Source: Pelagibius sp050043265 (GTDB lineage Bacteria > Pseudomonadota > Alphaproteobacteria > Kiloniellales > Kiloniellaceae). Taken from it: a stretch of DNA of 64,000 nt. Each line of letters starts with the position of its first letter. Within the stretch, counting starts at the first letter, position 1. The translations under genes were made by a program, and so were the position numbers. The notes under the pieces are model-generated. The model worked only from the letters and a program-made list of their open reading frames with translations. It did not search any database and had not been told where the DNA came from. Positions 17,801 through 26,351 of this stretch are shown here, in pieces. The stretch lies in contig JBHJIR010000040.1 in NCBI GenBank assembly GCA_050043265.1, positions 58,901 through 122,900 on the forward strand, given 5' to 3'.

Positions 17801-18363
17801 AGTGGCTCGATGACGGCCTTAGCGTGCCGGGCTTCGCCATCAACGTATCCGCCCTGCAGTTCAAGGCGCCGGAGGAGTTGGAGCAGGACATCGAAAACAC
17901 GCTCGCCGCTGCCGGCCTGACCCCGGACCTGCTGGAGATCGAACTGACCGAAACGGCGCTTATGCAAACGTCGCGCGAGCATCGGGAAACCCTGGAGCGC
18001 CTCCGTGCAAAGGGCTACCGCCTGGCCATCGACGACTTCGGCACCGGCTATTCATCGCTCGATTACCTGCGCCGCCTGCCGGTCGACCGCATCAAGATCG
18101 ACCGCAGCTTCATCGGCAAGATCACCAGCGACGCCGGCGATGCAACCATCGTAAAGGCGGCGATCAATATCGCTCAAGACTTCGGCCTGACGGTCATTGC
18201 CGAAGGCGTCGAAACCGCCGACCAGCTGGCGCTACTGCACGACTGGGGTTGCCGCGAGGTGCAGGGCTATTACTTTGCCAAGCCGATGCCGGCTGCGGAG
18301 GTTGCCAAACTGCTACGCCAAGGCGTCATCCGTCCCGAAGAAGAACTGGTCGCTGCGAAATAG
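14827..18363 (+). CDS. Membrane GAF/PAS-GGDEF-EAL cyclic-di-GMP signalling protein
   Basis: The 1178-residue protein has two N-terminal membrane segments (about residues 43-63 and 82-103), a GAF domain (about 125-300), a PAS_3-type domain (about 305-425), a second GAF (about 430-605), a PAS (about 610-735), then GGDEF (about 740-905) and EAL (about 915-1165). The diguanylate cyclase motif FGGDEF is intact and preceded by an RETD inhibitory site at the standard distance. The phosphodiesterase shows EALLRW, the IDDFGTGYSSLDYL loop and VIAEGVET, so both activities may be functional. Inputs are probably small ligands or redox state. It is a single gene, divergent from the double-winged-helix regulator. 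Confidence 0.93.
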   Translation: MLDVDRSKIAGRLRRKPNPTPASHRQAGVLLPLPAAKGASYGRWVVPASLTAVALIVASWFAFDAILDTLTVDIGADSRSWGHILLHTGFAVSLLVCGGMAFIFARNNWQRWRSEHLTAELALRASLHRMQSQFEAVGRVGQAETLLTGDIQALAQEITKTAAGTIGCERVNIWRFNDDESELHCVDLYETTPGRHSAGLILREAEFRNEFEALKTWRYIDADDPLTDARLTGYIESYIKPLGITSMLDTAIRVCGRNLGVICFEHVGRPHRWQQDEIAFAGQLADKFAFGLMNSWRREAEANLRTSEASLAAAQVIARLGSWEMDVEQQQLTWSAETYRIFGVDRDSFVPTPAAVIARIHPDDRNAALQRYGNALANSAEYEGEYRIVLDDGSIKTIHERGRSFFQDGRPQRTVGTLQDVTERKAAEVALAYRDRILHAVTVGTARLLEEGSLAKGMPRALKILGKAIGVDRVLVFESNADGEAPPALRYCWEAPDVPVRMETIGLAGLKADFEVLRAWGAPLEEGHSVVTHRNETSGPLRDLFDRLQNKSVLLMPIFAAGHLWGVIGLDACKAERAWTTIEIETLATFARVIGSLVRSDAIRRSLESSEERFRAVSEAAKDAILMIDAEGQIAYWNRAAERILGYGATEAAGRPIEAWLVPERHRGTLGQALADLAADGSRAETGKTLELAALHRSGAEVPVELSIASMNIAETWYAVGILRDVSERKQAERRMVQMARTDELTGLSNRRTFVEAAQQAIARARRTKEGFAVLYLDLDHFKDVNDILGHPVGDELLRHVSSRLTQCIRETDAVARFGGDEFAVLATNVQDPAGLGIVASRILAALRKPFKVQGNVIRTGASIGIATYGSESPDPESLLSHADIALYRAKQEGRGIYCFFTESMDIEVRERVRLAAELREPIAQSALHLAYQPQVDSETGRIVGLEALLRWQHPRLGFVPPDKFVATAETTGQISALGHWVLETACGQVRQWLDDGLSVPGFAINVSALQFKAPEELEQDIENTLAAAGLTPDLLEIELTETALMQTSREHRETLERLRAKGYRLAIDDFGTGYSSLDYLRRLPVDRIKIDRSFIGKITSDAGDATIVKAAINIAQDFGLTVIAEGVETADQLALLHDWGCREVQGYYFAKPMPAAEVAKLLRQGVIRPEEELVAAK

Positions 18364-18370
18364 ACCGCGC

Positions 18371-19414
<1,044 letters not shown>

Positions 19415-19418
19415 GGGG

Positions 19419-19784
19419 TCACTCCGCCAGGCTGGGCTGCGGCGCCGCCGCGATGAGGTCGAGAAAGGCACGCAGCGGCTTCACCGCCGCCGGGTCGAGC
19501 GAATAGCAGACGCGCGGGCGCGCGATCTCGCCGACGATCAGGCCCGCCTCTTTCAGGATGCGCAGATGCTCCGAGGTGGTCGAGGGGGCGAGGCCGATCT
19601 CCTCGACAATGTCGCAGCCGATACAGCTCTGGCGCCGCAGCAGCGTCTCCACCACCTTCACCCGGGCGGGGTGCGCCAGGGCCTTGGCCAGCGCCGCGAT
19701 CCGGGTGTGATGCAGGCGTTCCTGTGCGGCACCAGCCGGCGCCGTGCTTCCGACAGAGGTTTTCGCGGCCATCGTCTCGTCCAT
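19419..19784 (-). CDS. arsR: ArsR/SmtB family metalloregulator
   Basis: This 121-residue repressor has a winged helix with the recognition region GLAPSTTSEHLRILKEAGLI, and a vicinal Cys pair in SCIGCDIVEE, placed at the start of a helix where As(III)-type ArsR proteins bind metalloid. It precedes acr3 by four bases. A perfect palindrome starts two bases before the ATG, so it represses itself. The initiation codon could instead be the fifth codon (MAAKTS), which has GGACGAG in front; that start would put the operator at a more usual distance. Confidence 0.92.
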   Translation of the reverse strand: MDETMAAKTSVGSTAPAGAAQERLHHTRIAALAKALAHPARVKVVETLLRRQSCIGCDIVEEIGLAPSTTSEHLRILKEAGLIVGEIARPRVCYSLDPAAVKPLRAFLDLIAAAPQPSLAE

Positions 19785-19786
19785 AG

Positions 19787-19809
19787 TTCGTTATTCGACG
19801 AATAACGAA
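19787..19809. promoter_or_regulatory. ArsR operator palindrome
   Basis: TTCGTTATTCG and its exact complement CGAATAACGAA flank one central base, giving a perfect 23-base palindrome immediately before arsR. ArsR proteins bind such dyads and release them on As(III) binding. Its place, touching the start codon region, means that bound protein would block transcription initiation or early elongation. Confidence 0.85.
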
Positions 19810-19864
19810 TAGCAGGGCGCCAGCGCCGCTGCAAGGGGCCCGATGCAGCCGGCCGCCGAGCGGC

Positions 19865-20851
19865 CTACTCCCACTCCATCTCGGAAAACACCTGCTGGGC
19901 GTTGCGGCGGGCCAGGGCGTCGAACTGTTCCAGCCCGGCGAAGGCCGACTGATCCACCTCGACGGCGCCGATCATATCGCCGCCGGCATTGAGGTGGTCG
20001 GCGATGCGGGCACGCAGGTTGGCCAGGTAGTCGTAGGTTTCCGCGCGGGCGCGCGCCAGGGTCGTCGCGCCGCCGTGGCCGGGCACCAGGTGAAGCGGGT
20101 CGAGCCGGGCCAACGCCTGGAAAGCGCGCAGCCAGTGTTTCGAGTTGGACTGCGGCCCGACGCCGAGCAGCCGTTCCACATAGACAATGTCGCCGGTGAA
20201 AACGACGCGCTGTTCCGGCAGCCAGACATAGCTGTCGCCGGGGGTGTGGGCCGGCCCGGCGTGCTTCACCTCGAAAGGCACGCCACCCAGGGCGAAACTG
20301 TAGAGGTCGTCGAACACGATGTCGGCGGTCGCCGGCTCGGTTCCGGCCACGGCATCGCCGAGCAGTTCGCGCAGCGCCGTCAGCTGCATCGATCCGCGGT
20401 CGCGTTGGTCGGCCACCGCCGCCGCCGAGGCGATGACCTTGGCCCCCTTGGCCTGCCAGTAGCCGTTGCCGAGCCAGCGGTGGTCCTGGCCGCCGGTGTC
20501 GATCACAAAGCGCACCCGCTGGTCGGTCAGCGCACGGATCGCCGTGTCGATGGCCTCGGCGCCGCGCCAGCTGCCGCCCGGATCAATCAGCACCACGCCG
20601 TCGTCCGTCACCACCACGCCGAAGGTGGCGTTGTTGGCGAGGTTGTCCGGCGAGCGCTGGGCCTTTTCCCCGACCAGGGCGTAGACACCCGCGCTTACCG
20701 GCTGGACCTCGAGAGCGGCCGCCGCCGCGGAGGCGGGCGGGAGTCCGAAAAACACCAGCCCCAGGACGAGAGCGCGAGTCAGGGCGCGAGTCTGGGCGCG
20801 GGTCAGGGCGCGGGTCAGGGCGGGGCTTGGCAAAGACAGCTTACGGATCAT
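19865..20851 (-). CDS. Secreted MBL-fold hydrolase with altered metal site
   Basis: The 328-residue protein starts with a signal region that contains the repeated ALTR tetrapeptide, then a hydrophobic core VLGLVFFGLPPASA. The metallo-beta-lactamase fold is clear: TDDGVVLIDPGG, HAGPAHTPGDSYVWLPE, RVVFTGDIVYV and LVPGHGG. However, the HxHxDH zinc motif reads TGGQDHRWLGN: the two first His are absent, while the Asp-His and later ligands remain. It resembles periplasmic quinoprotein-relay or SoxH-like relatives. Loss of two ligands suggests a single-metal site or a different role. The neighbouring genes give no functional hint. Confidence 0.82.
   Translation of the reverse strand: MIRKLSLPSPALTRALTRAQTRALTRALVLGLVFFGLPPASAAAAALEVQPVSAGVYALVGEKAQRSPDNLANNATFGVVVTDDGVVLIDPGGSWRGAEAIDTAIRALTDQRVRFVIDTGGQDHRWLGNGYWQAKGAKVIASAAAVADQRDRGSMQLTALRELLGDAVAGTEPATADIVFDDLYSFALGGVPFEVKHAGPAHTPGDSYVWLPEQRVVFTGDIVYVERLLGVGPQSNSKHWLRAFQALARLDPLHLVPGHGGATTLARARAETYDYLANLRARIADHLNAGGDMIGAVEVDQSAFAGLEQFDALARRNAQQVFSEMEWE
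20771..20818. repeat. Four 12-base tandem repeats within a signal-peptide coding region
   Basis: Four successive 12-base units of the form RGCGCGRGTCWG encode repeated ALTR/AQTR residues at the N terminus of the MBL-fold protein. Units three and four are identical. Slipped-strand mispairing would change length by four residues without breaking the frame. Confidence 0.75.
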
Positions 20852-21025
20852 CGCAGAAACCCCCGCTTTGGTGGCGCCGGTAAACAGTGACCCGGCAGAC
20901 CACCCACAATGCCAGAAGCAGGCGCCGGTCTTCTGCGTTCAAACGACGCAGTGGGCAGAACGGGCAACCGGCCAAAGGGACGTGCCCACAACAACGCCTC
21001 TTATCCAGCGCCGAGCGCGGCGAGA

Positions 21026-21700
21026 TCAGGATTCTTGGGCGCCGCCCATGCGGGCCGAGATCTGGTCGCGGCGCGACGGCAGCAGGGTGCCTAAAAAGCG
21101 GCCGACCAGCCGCCGACCCGCCGCCTTGTCCATGGCCTCGGGCGTGACATGCATGCGGATCCACATGCCGTCGGTCAGGGTCACCAGCGCCTCGGCCAGG
21201 CTCTTGGCGGTCCAGGTGGAATCGGCGATCAGATCCTCGGCCTGCTCGCACAGGGCCACCAGGACCTCGCCGTGCAGGGCATCGTAGGTGTCGCAGATCT
21301 GGGCGAAGATCGGTCGCGCCTTGGCCTCGCCCCAGAAGGAATTCCACAGCGCCAGGTGGCGGCGGTTGCAGATCCGTTCGTCGAGGTCGGCGCCGACCAT
21401 GGCAAGGACCTTCTCTACCGGGTCGTCCGGCGCCTCGGCGACGGCGGATCTCCAGACCTCGGTGTACTCCTCGTAGTGATACTTCAAGGTCTCGGCCAGC
21501 AGGGTCTGCTTGTTTTTGAAGTAGAAGACCGCGACGCCTTGCGACAGACCGGCACCCTCGGAAACCGTCGCCAGGGTCGTCGCCGACAGGCCGTGCTCGA
21601 CGATCGAATCGATCGTCGCCTCGATGAGCTGACGCCGCCGCCTGGCGGCGTTTTCCGTCCGCTCCCGCCGTGGGCGGCCGGCCGCTGCCTTCACCGTCAT
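21026..21700 (-). CDS. TetR family regulator, BetI-like
   Basis: The 224-residue protein begins (from MTVKAAAGRPRR) with a basic stretch and a TetR helix-turn-helix (about residues 24-70: QLIEATIDSIVEHGLSATTL, then AGLSQGVAVFYFKNKQTLL), closest to BetI, the choline-sensing repressor. The C-terminal ligand domain includes NRRHLALWNSFWGEAKARP and WIRMHVTPEAMDKA, also BetI-like; aromatic residues there could form a cation-binding box. An upstream in-frame extension was rejected because it lacks homology and the chosen ATG has AGGAG upstream. The gene is divergent from the flavoprotein operon, with a GAGCGCTC-type operator between; the same operator recurs in front of two other units. Confidence 0.9.
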   Translation of the reverse strand: MTVKAAAGRPRRERTENAARRRRQLIEATIDSIVEHGLSATTLATVSEGAGLSQGVAVFYFKNKQTLLAETLKYHYEEYTEVWRSAVAEAPDDPVEKVLAMVGADLDERICNRRHLALWNSFWGEAKARPIFAQICDTYDALHGEVLVALCEQAEDLIADSTWTAKSLAEALVTLTDGMWIRMHVTPEAMDKAAGRRLVGRFLGTLLPSRRDQISARMGGAQES

Positions 21701-21838
21701 ACCTTCGCGCTCCTTCGCACCCCGAACCGCCCTGAACCGCCCTGAATTGGCCGCCCCTGCGCCGCCGGATTCGCTCCCGGGCACACAGTGTCACAATGGT
21801 TAGAGGAAGCCTTGCCGGCTTTCCAGTTCTTAATTTTA

Positions 21839-21852
21839 TTTAAGCGCTCAAA
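21839..21852. promoter_or_regulatory. BetI-like operator, site 1 (tetR/flavoprotein promoter)
   Basis: The site is TTTAAGCGCTCAAA, an AT-flanked near-palindrome centred on AGCGCT, in the divergent region between the TetR gene and the first flavoprotein gene. It differs from sites 2 and 3 by one base of the ten-base core (AAGCGCTC versus GAGCGCTC). Confidence 0.7.
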
Positions 21853-21933
21853 AAAATTATGGACCCCTAGCGGCCCCTTGGCTAGTCTGCGGTCGAGGAT
21901 CGAAGCGGCCTGCATTATAAGGAGAGGGGCGGT

Positions 21934-23559
21934 ATGTCGGGGCGGTATGACGTCATCGTCGTGGGGGCCGGGCACAACGGTCTGACCGCCGCCTGTTACC
22001 TGGCCAAACGCGGGTTAAAGACTTTAGTCCTAGAGCGCAGCGACTGGATCGGGGGCGCCGCGGTCAGCCGCGAGCTCTACGAGGGTTGGACCTACTCCAA
22101 CTGCTCCTACGTCTGCAGCCTGCTGCGGCCCGAAGTGGTGCGCGATCTCGACCTGCCGCGCCACGGCCTGCAGGTGATCCCCTACGAAAGCGGTGCCACC
22201 TTCACCCGTGATGGCGGCTATTTCGCCTACTACTCGGACCACGACGCGCTGCGCCGGGAAATCTCCCGCTTCTCGCGCCGGGACGCGGACAACTACGAGC
22301 GCTACGCCCGCGCAGTCATGCGCCAGTGCCGCTTCATCAAGCCCCTGCTGATGCGCGCCGCGCCCGATCCGGTGAGCAACCGCCCACGCGACATCGCCGA
22401 GCTGCTGTTTCTCGGCAAGCGCTTCCACGACCTGGGCGACAGCGAGATGGGCGAGACCATCCGCTTCTGGACCATGTCGCTCGGCGAGTTCCTGGACGAG
22501 TACTTCGAGACCGACGTCATCAAGGCGCACTTCGCCGGCTCCGGCATCATCGGCACCGGCCTGGGCGTCTATTCGCCGGGCACCGCCTACGTGCTGCTGC
22601 ATCACTACATGGGCGAGGTCGACGGCACCATCGGCGCCTGGGGCTTTACCCGCGGCGGCATGGGCGGCGTGACCCAGGCGATGGCGCGCGCACTGATCGA
22701 GGCCGGCGGCGAGATTCGCGCCGGCGCCGGGGTGGCGCAGATCCTGAGCAAGGACGGCAAGACCAAGGGCGTGGTGCTGGACAACGGCGATGTGCTGGAA
22801 GCATCGACGGTGATCTCCAACATGGACGTGAAGCGCACCTTCCTGAACCACGTCGAGGCGAAGGACCTGCCCGACGACTTCGTGAAGGCGGTGAAGCGCT
22901 TCAAGATCCGCGGCTCCTCGGCCAAGCTGAACATCGCCCTCGACGGCTTCCCCAGCTTCCCCGCCGCACCCGCCGGTGCGCCCTTCCTGAAGGGCGACCT
23001 GCACGCCTCGGAATCGCTGGACGAGCTGGAGCGCGCCTACGACGACTGGAAGGCCGGCCGCTGGTCGAGCGATCCCTATTTCGACATGCTGATCCCGACC
23101 TGCATCGACCCGACCATGGCGCCGCCGGGCAAGCACATGATGACGGTCTTCGTGCAGTACGCCCCCTACGAGCTGGCCTCCGGCGAGTCCTGGGACGGGC
23201 CGGCACGCGACCGGATGGCCGAGACGGTCATCGCCAAGATCGCCGAGCACAGCCCGGACTTCCGCGATCTCATCCTGCACAAGGAAGTGCGCACGCCCTG
23301 GGACATCGAACGCGAGGTGGGCCTGACCGAGGGCAACATCTTCCAGGGCGAACTGACCTTCGACCAGATGTTCTTCAACCGCCCGGTGCCGGGCTATGCC
23401 GACTACCGCACGCCGATCAAGGGGCTCTATCTCTGCGGCTCCTCCAGCCATCCCGGCGGCGGCGTGATGGCGGCGCCCGGCGCCAACGCGGCGCGCGAGG
23501 TGCTGCGCGATCTCGGCATGAAGGTCAGCGGCCTGACTCCGGCGGAGCGCGCGGCATGA
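21934..23559 (+). CDS. FAD-dependent oxidoreductase, PYROXD2/phytoene-desaturase-like, first of a pair
   Basis: The 541-residue flavoprotein has an N-terminal dinucleotide fold (YDVIVVGAGHNGLTAACYLA, then LVLERSDWIGGAAVSRE) and the C-terminal FAD motif LYLCGSSSHPGGGVMAAPGA. It is of the CrtI/amine-oxidase superfamily, subgroup PYROXD2, not a carotenoid enzyme by context. TYSNCSYVCSLLRPEVV is typical of the subgroup. An AAGGAG ribosome site lies nine bases before the ATG. It overlaps the second flavoprotein by four bases (ATGA), so they likely form a complex. In this operon, with a GcvT-like protein, oxidative dealkylation or desaturation of an amine is plausible, but no biochemical function is established. 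Confidence 0.88.
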   Translation: MSGRYDVIVVGAGHNGLTAACYLAKRGLKTLVLERSDWIGGAAVSRELYEGWTYSNCSYVCSLLRPEVVRDLDLPRHGLQVIPYESGATFTRDGGYFAYYSDHDALRREISRFSRRDADNYERYARAVMRQCRFIKPLLMRAAPDPVSNRPRDIAELLFLGKRFHDLGDSEMGETIRFWTMSLGEFLDEYFETDVIKAHFAGSGIIGTGLGVYSPGTAYVLLHHYMGEVDGTIGAWGFTRGGMGGVTQAMARALIEAGGEIRAGAGVAQILSKDGKTKGVVLDNGDVLEASTVISNMDVKRTFLNHVEAKDLPDDFVKAVKRFKIRGSSAKLNIALDGFPSFPAAPAGAPFLKGDLHASESLDELERAYDDWKAGRWSSDPYFDMLIPTCIDPTMAPPGKHMMTVFVQYAPYELASGESWDGPARDRMAETVIAKIAEHSPDFRDLILHKEVRTPWDIEREVGLTEGNIFQGELTFDQMFFNRPVPGYADYRTPIKGLYLCGSSSHPGGGVMAAPGANAAREVLRDLGMKVSGLTPAERAA

Positions 23560-25127
23560 CCCGTTACGACGCCATCGTGATCGGTGCCGGCCACAACGGC
23601 CTGACCGCCGCCGGTGTGCTGGCCCGCGGCGGACGCCGCGTGCTGGTGCTGGAGAAGAACGCCGGGCTGGGCGGGGCCGCCGCCGGCTACGAGATCGCGC
23701 CGGGTTTCCAGGCGCCGCGCTATGCCCACCTGCTGCACGCCTGGCATCCGCAGATCGAAAAGCAGCTCGACCTGGCCGCAAACGGCCTGTCCTTCGCCCG
23801 CCGCGACCTGCCGACTCTGGCGCTGGCCGAAGACGGCGCTCATGTGGTGATCGAAGGCGGTGCCGCCCGCCTGCTGTCGGGCGCGGCACATCCCGACGCG
23901 GCGGCCTACGCAACCCTGCATCGGCGGCTCGTGCGCTTTGCCGGCGTACTTTCGGCCAAGCTGCTGGAGACGCCGCCGCAATTTCACCGGCCGGATTGGC
24001 GCGACCTTGCCAGCCTGGCGAAACTCGGCTTCGACGTCCGCCGCCTCGGTGCCGCCGACGCGCGCGAATTCCTGCGCGTGCTGCTGTCGAATGCCCGCGA
24101 CGTCATCCTGGACGAGATCGGCGACGGCCCGCTGGCCGGCGCGCTGGCCCTCGACGCGGTGATGGGCGGGCACACCGGGCCACGTTCGCCGGGCACCGCA
24201 CTGACCCTGCTCTACCGGCTGGCCCAGGGCGGCGGCCGCCACCTGCCCAAGGGCGGCATGGCGGCCTTCTGCACCGCGCTGGCGCAGTCGGCCCAGAGCC
24301 ATGGCGCCGAGATCCGCCGCAGCGCCGGCGTCGCCGCCGTCACCGTCGAAAACGACCGGGTGACCGGCGTGCTTCTGGACAGCGGCGAGACGCTGGGCGC
24401 CCCTGTCGTGCTGTCCAGCCTGGACACACGGACCACGCTGGCCCTGACCGGCGTCGAGCATTTCGATGCCGAGGCGGTGCGGCGCGTCCGCCACATCCGC
24501 TGCAAGGGCGCGACGGCAAAGATCAACCTGGCGCTATCGGGCCTGCCGGCCTTCACCGGCGTCGACCCGGACGACCTCACCGGCCGCATCCTGGTGGCGC
24601 CCAGCGTGCAGAGCCTGGAAACCGGCTTCGACGCAGTGAAGTACGGCGAGTTGCCGGCACATCCCGCGCTGGAGGTCCTCATCCCCAGCCGCCTTGACCC
24701 GACCCTGGTGGACGGGGGCGGCCATGTCATGTCGATCATCGTGCAGTACGTGCCCTATCATCTGAAGGACGGCTGGACCGCGGGCGCGCGCGAGCGCCTC
24801 GCCGCCACCGTGCTCGATCTGCTGGAACGTCATGCGCCCGGCCTGCGCAGCCTCATCGTCGCCCAGGACGTGCTGACGCCCCTCGATATCGAACGCGAGA
24901 CCGGCGCCCCCGGCGGCCACTGGCACCATGGCGAACTGGCCGTCGACCAGATGCTGACCCTGCGGCCGGTGAACGGCATGGCACGTTATGCCCTGCCGGT
25001 CGGCGGCCTCTACCTCTGCGGCGCGGCGGCGCATCCCGGCGGCGACATCATCGGCGCCGCCGGCCACAACGCCGCGCGCCAGGCGATGAAGGCCCCGCAG
25101 ACGAAAACAGAAGGCCACGCCGCATGA
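23556..25127 (+). CDS. FAD-dependent oxidoreductase, PYROXD2/phytoene-desaturase-like, second of a pair
   Basis: The 523-residue paralogue starts at MTRYDAIVIGAGHNGLTAAG and carries VLVLEKNAGLGGAAAGYEI and the C-terminal LYLCGAAAHPGGDIIGAAGH. It is similar to the preceding protein throughout (both have the substrate-domain motif AKxNxALxGxPxF and a conserved TPLDIERE-like segment), so the pair arose by duplication and diverged. It is coupled to both neighbours by ATGA overlaps. The pairing suggests a heterodimer, in which one subunit may be structural; that is inference. Confidence 0.88.
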   Translation: MTRYDAIVIGAGHNGLTAAGVLARGGRRVLVLEKNAGLGGAAAGYEIAPGFQAPRYAHLLHAWHPQIEKQLDLAANGLSFARRDLPTLALAEDGAHVVIEGGAARLLSGAAHPDAAAYATLHRRLVRFAGVLSAKLLETPPQFHRPDWRDLASLAKLGFDVRRLGAADAREFLRVLLSNARDVILDEIGDGPLAGALALDAVMGGHTGPRSPGTALTLLYRLAQGGGRHLPKGGMAAFCTALAQSAQSHGAEIRRSAGVAAVTVENDRVTGVLLDSGETLGAPVVLSSLDTRTTLALTGVEHFDAEAVRRVRHIRCKGATAKINLALSGLPAFTGVDPDDLTGRILVAPSVQSLETGFDAVKYGELPAHPALEVLIPSRLDPTLVDGGGHVMSIIVQYVPYHLKDGWTAGARERLAATVLDLLERHAPGLRSLIVAQDVLTPLDIERETGAPGGHWHHGELAVDQMLTLRPVNGMARYALPVGGLYLCGAAAHPGGDIIGAAGHNAARQAMKAPQTKTEGHAA

Positions 25128-26350
25128 CCGCACACACGCTGGAAAAACTGCTGCCCCAGGGCACGACGGCGCCGCGGCCGATGGTGCAGCGCGGCCTCGC
25201 ACCGTCGCCCTTCGACGCGCGCCTGCGCCCGCTGAACCTGCACCAGGACTGGATGCCCTGGGCGGGGTATCTCTCGGCGCGGCGCTTCGACAGTGTCGAG
25301 GCGGAATACTTTGCCATTCGCAACCAGGCGACGCTGTTCGACATCTCGCCGATGCACAAGTACCGCGTCACCGGCCCGGACGCCGAGCGGGTGATGAACC
25401 GGCTGATGACCCGCGACGTGCGCAAGCTGAAGCCGGGCCGCGTCGGCTATTCGTTGTGGTGCGACGAGGACGGCTACGTCATCGACGACGGGACCTTGTT
25501 CCGCTTCGGCGACGACGACTTCCGCCTGTGCTGCCAGGAGCCGCAGTACGCCTGGCTGCTGGACATCGCCTGGGGCTTCGACGTGCAGGTTCACGAGGAA
25601 AGCGACGAGATCGCCGGGCTGTCGCTGCAGGGCCCGACCAGCTTCGCCGTGCTGGAGGCAGCGGGCCTCGGCCAGCTCGCCACGCTGAAGCCCTTCGATG
25701 TCGTGAAAGTGGACGATGACCTGACCGTGTCGCGCACCGGCTTTACCGGCGACCTCGGCTACGAGTTGTGGGTGCCGGCGGAAAAGGCACTCGCCCTGTG
25801 GGATCGGATCTGGGCAGCCGGTCACGATTTCGGCCTGCGCCCCATCGGCTACGCCGCGCTCGATCTCGCGCGCACCGAGGCCGGCTTCGTGGTCTGCGGC
25901 GTCGATTTCAAGTCGATCCACACGGCGCTGCGGCCCAGCCGCGGTCGCACACCTTTCGAGCTGGGCGCCGATCGCCTGGTCGACTTCTCCAAAGGCCCTT
26001 TCAACGGCCGCCGCGCGCTGCTGAAACACGCCAAGGACGGCCCGCGTTACCAACTGGTCGGCCTGGAGATCGAAGGCAACAAGGCGCCGCACAGCGCCTA
26101 CGTCTACCATCGCAAGAAGACCGAGGCCGGCCACATCACCTCGACCCTGTGGTCGCCGACCTGCAAGCGGAACATCGCGCTGGCCATGCTGAAGGCACCT
26201 TACGGCGTCGACGTGACCGGCGATCTCTGGGTCGAGATCTATCACGACAAGGAAGGCAAGTGGGAGCGGATCATGGCGCCGGCGTGGATCGCCGAGCGGC
26301 CGTTCTTCCGCCACACCCGCCGTGCCGCCACACCCCCTGCGAGGTTCTGA
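25124..26350 (+). CDS. GcvT-like aminomethyltransferase/demethylase
   Basis: The 408-residue protein has the three-domain GcvT fold. The folate-contact region appears as DEDGYVIDDGTLFRFGDDDF, with the Asp pair of glycine-cleavage T-protein. LSLQGPTSFAVLEA, SRTGFTGDLGYELWVP and the C-terminal barrel (SAYVYHRKKTEAGHITSTLW) follow. Relatives transfer one-carbon units from glycine, dimethylglycine, dimethylsulfoniopropionate or aromatic methyl ethers to tetrahydrofolate. With a BetI-like regulator and Rieske oxygenase in the same regulon, removal of an N-methyl group is the likeliest role. It is coupled by ATGA to the flavoprotein gene and followed one base later by the aminotransferase gene. Confidence 0.88.
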   Translation: MTAHTLEKLLPQGTTAPRPMVQRGLAPSPFDARLRPLNLHQDWMPWAGYLSARRFDSVEAEYFAIRNQATLFDISPMHKYRVTGPDAERVMNRLMTRDVRKLKPGRVGYSLWCDEDGYVIDDGTLFRFGDDDFRLCCQEPQYAWLLDIAWGFDVQVHEESDEIAGLSLQGPTSFAVLEAAGLGQLATLKPFDVVKVDDDLTVSRTGFTGDLGYELWVPAEKALALWDRIWAAGHDFGLRPIGYAALDLARTEAGFVVCGVDFKSIHTALRPSRGRTPFELGADRLVDFSKGPFNGRRALLKHAKDGPRYQLVGLEIEGNKAPHSAYVYHRKKTEAGHITSTLWSPTCKRNIALAMLKAPYGVDVTGDLWVEIYHDKEGKWERIMAPAWIAERPFFRHTRRAATPPARF

Positions 26351-26351
26351 C

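Noticed and set aside
19415..19471. ATG start for the ACR3 gene inside arsR
   Set aside because: It would overlap arsR by 53 bases and add a highly basic tail; the TTG start after GGAG fits length and operon spacing. The choice is not certain.
21701..21784. N-terminal extension of the TetR protein by 28 residues
   Set aside because: The extra segment is Gly/Ala/Arg-rich without similarity; the internal ATG has a good ribosome site and leaves a normal TetR length.
22030..23913. Long minus-strand open frame opposite the flavoprotein genes
   Set aside because: Arg/Pro/Gly-rich shadow of two well-recognised FAD enzymes; no motif or ribosome site.
21934..25127. Carotenoid synthesis from two phytoene-desaturase-like proteins
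   Set aside because: No phytoene synthase, cyclase or other carotenoid gene is near; the proteins match the PYROXD2 subgroup and sit in an amine-related operon, although a bacteriophytochrome gene is in the window.
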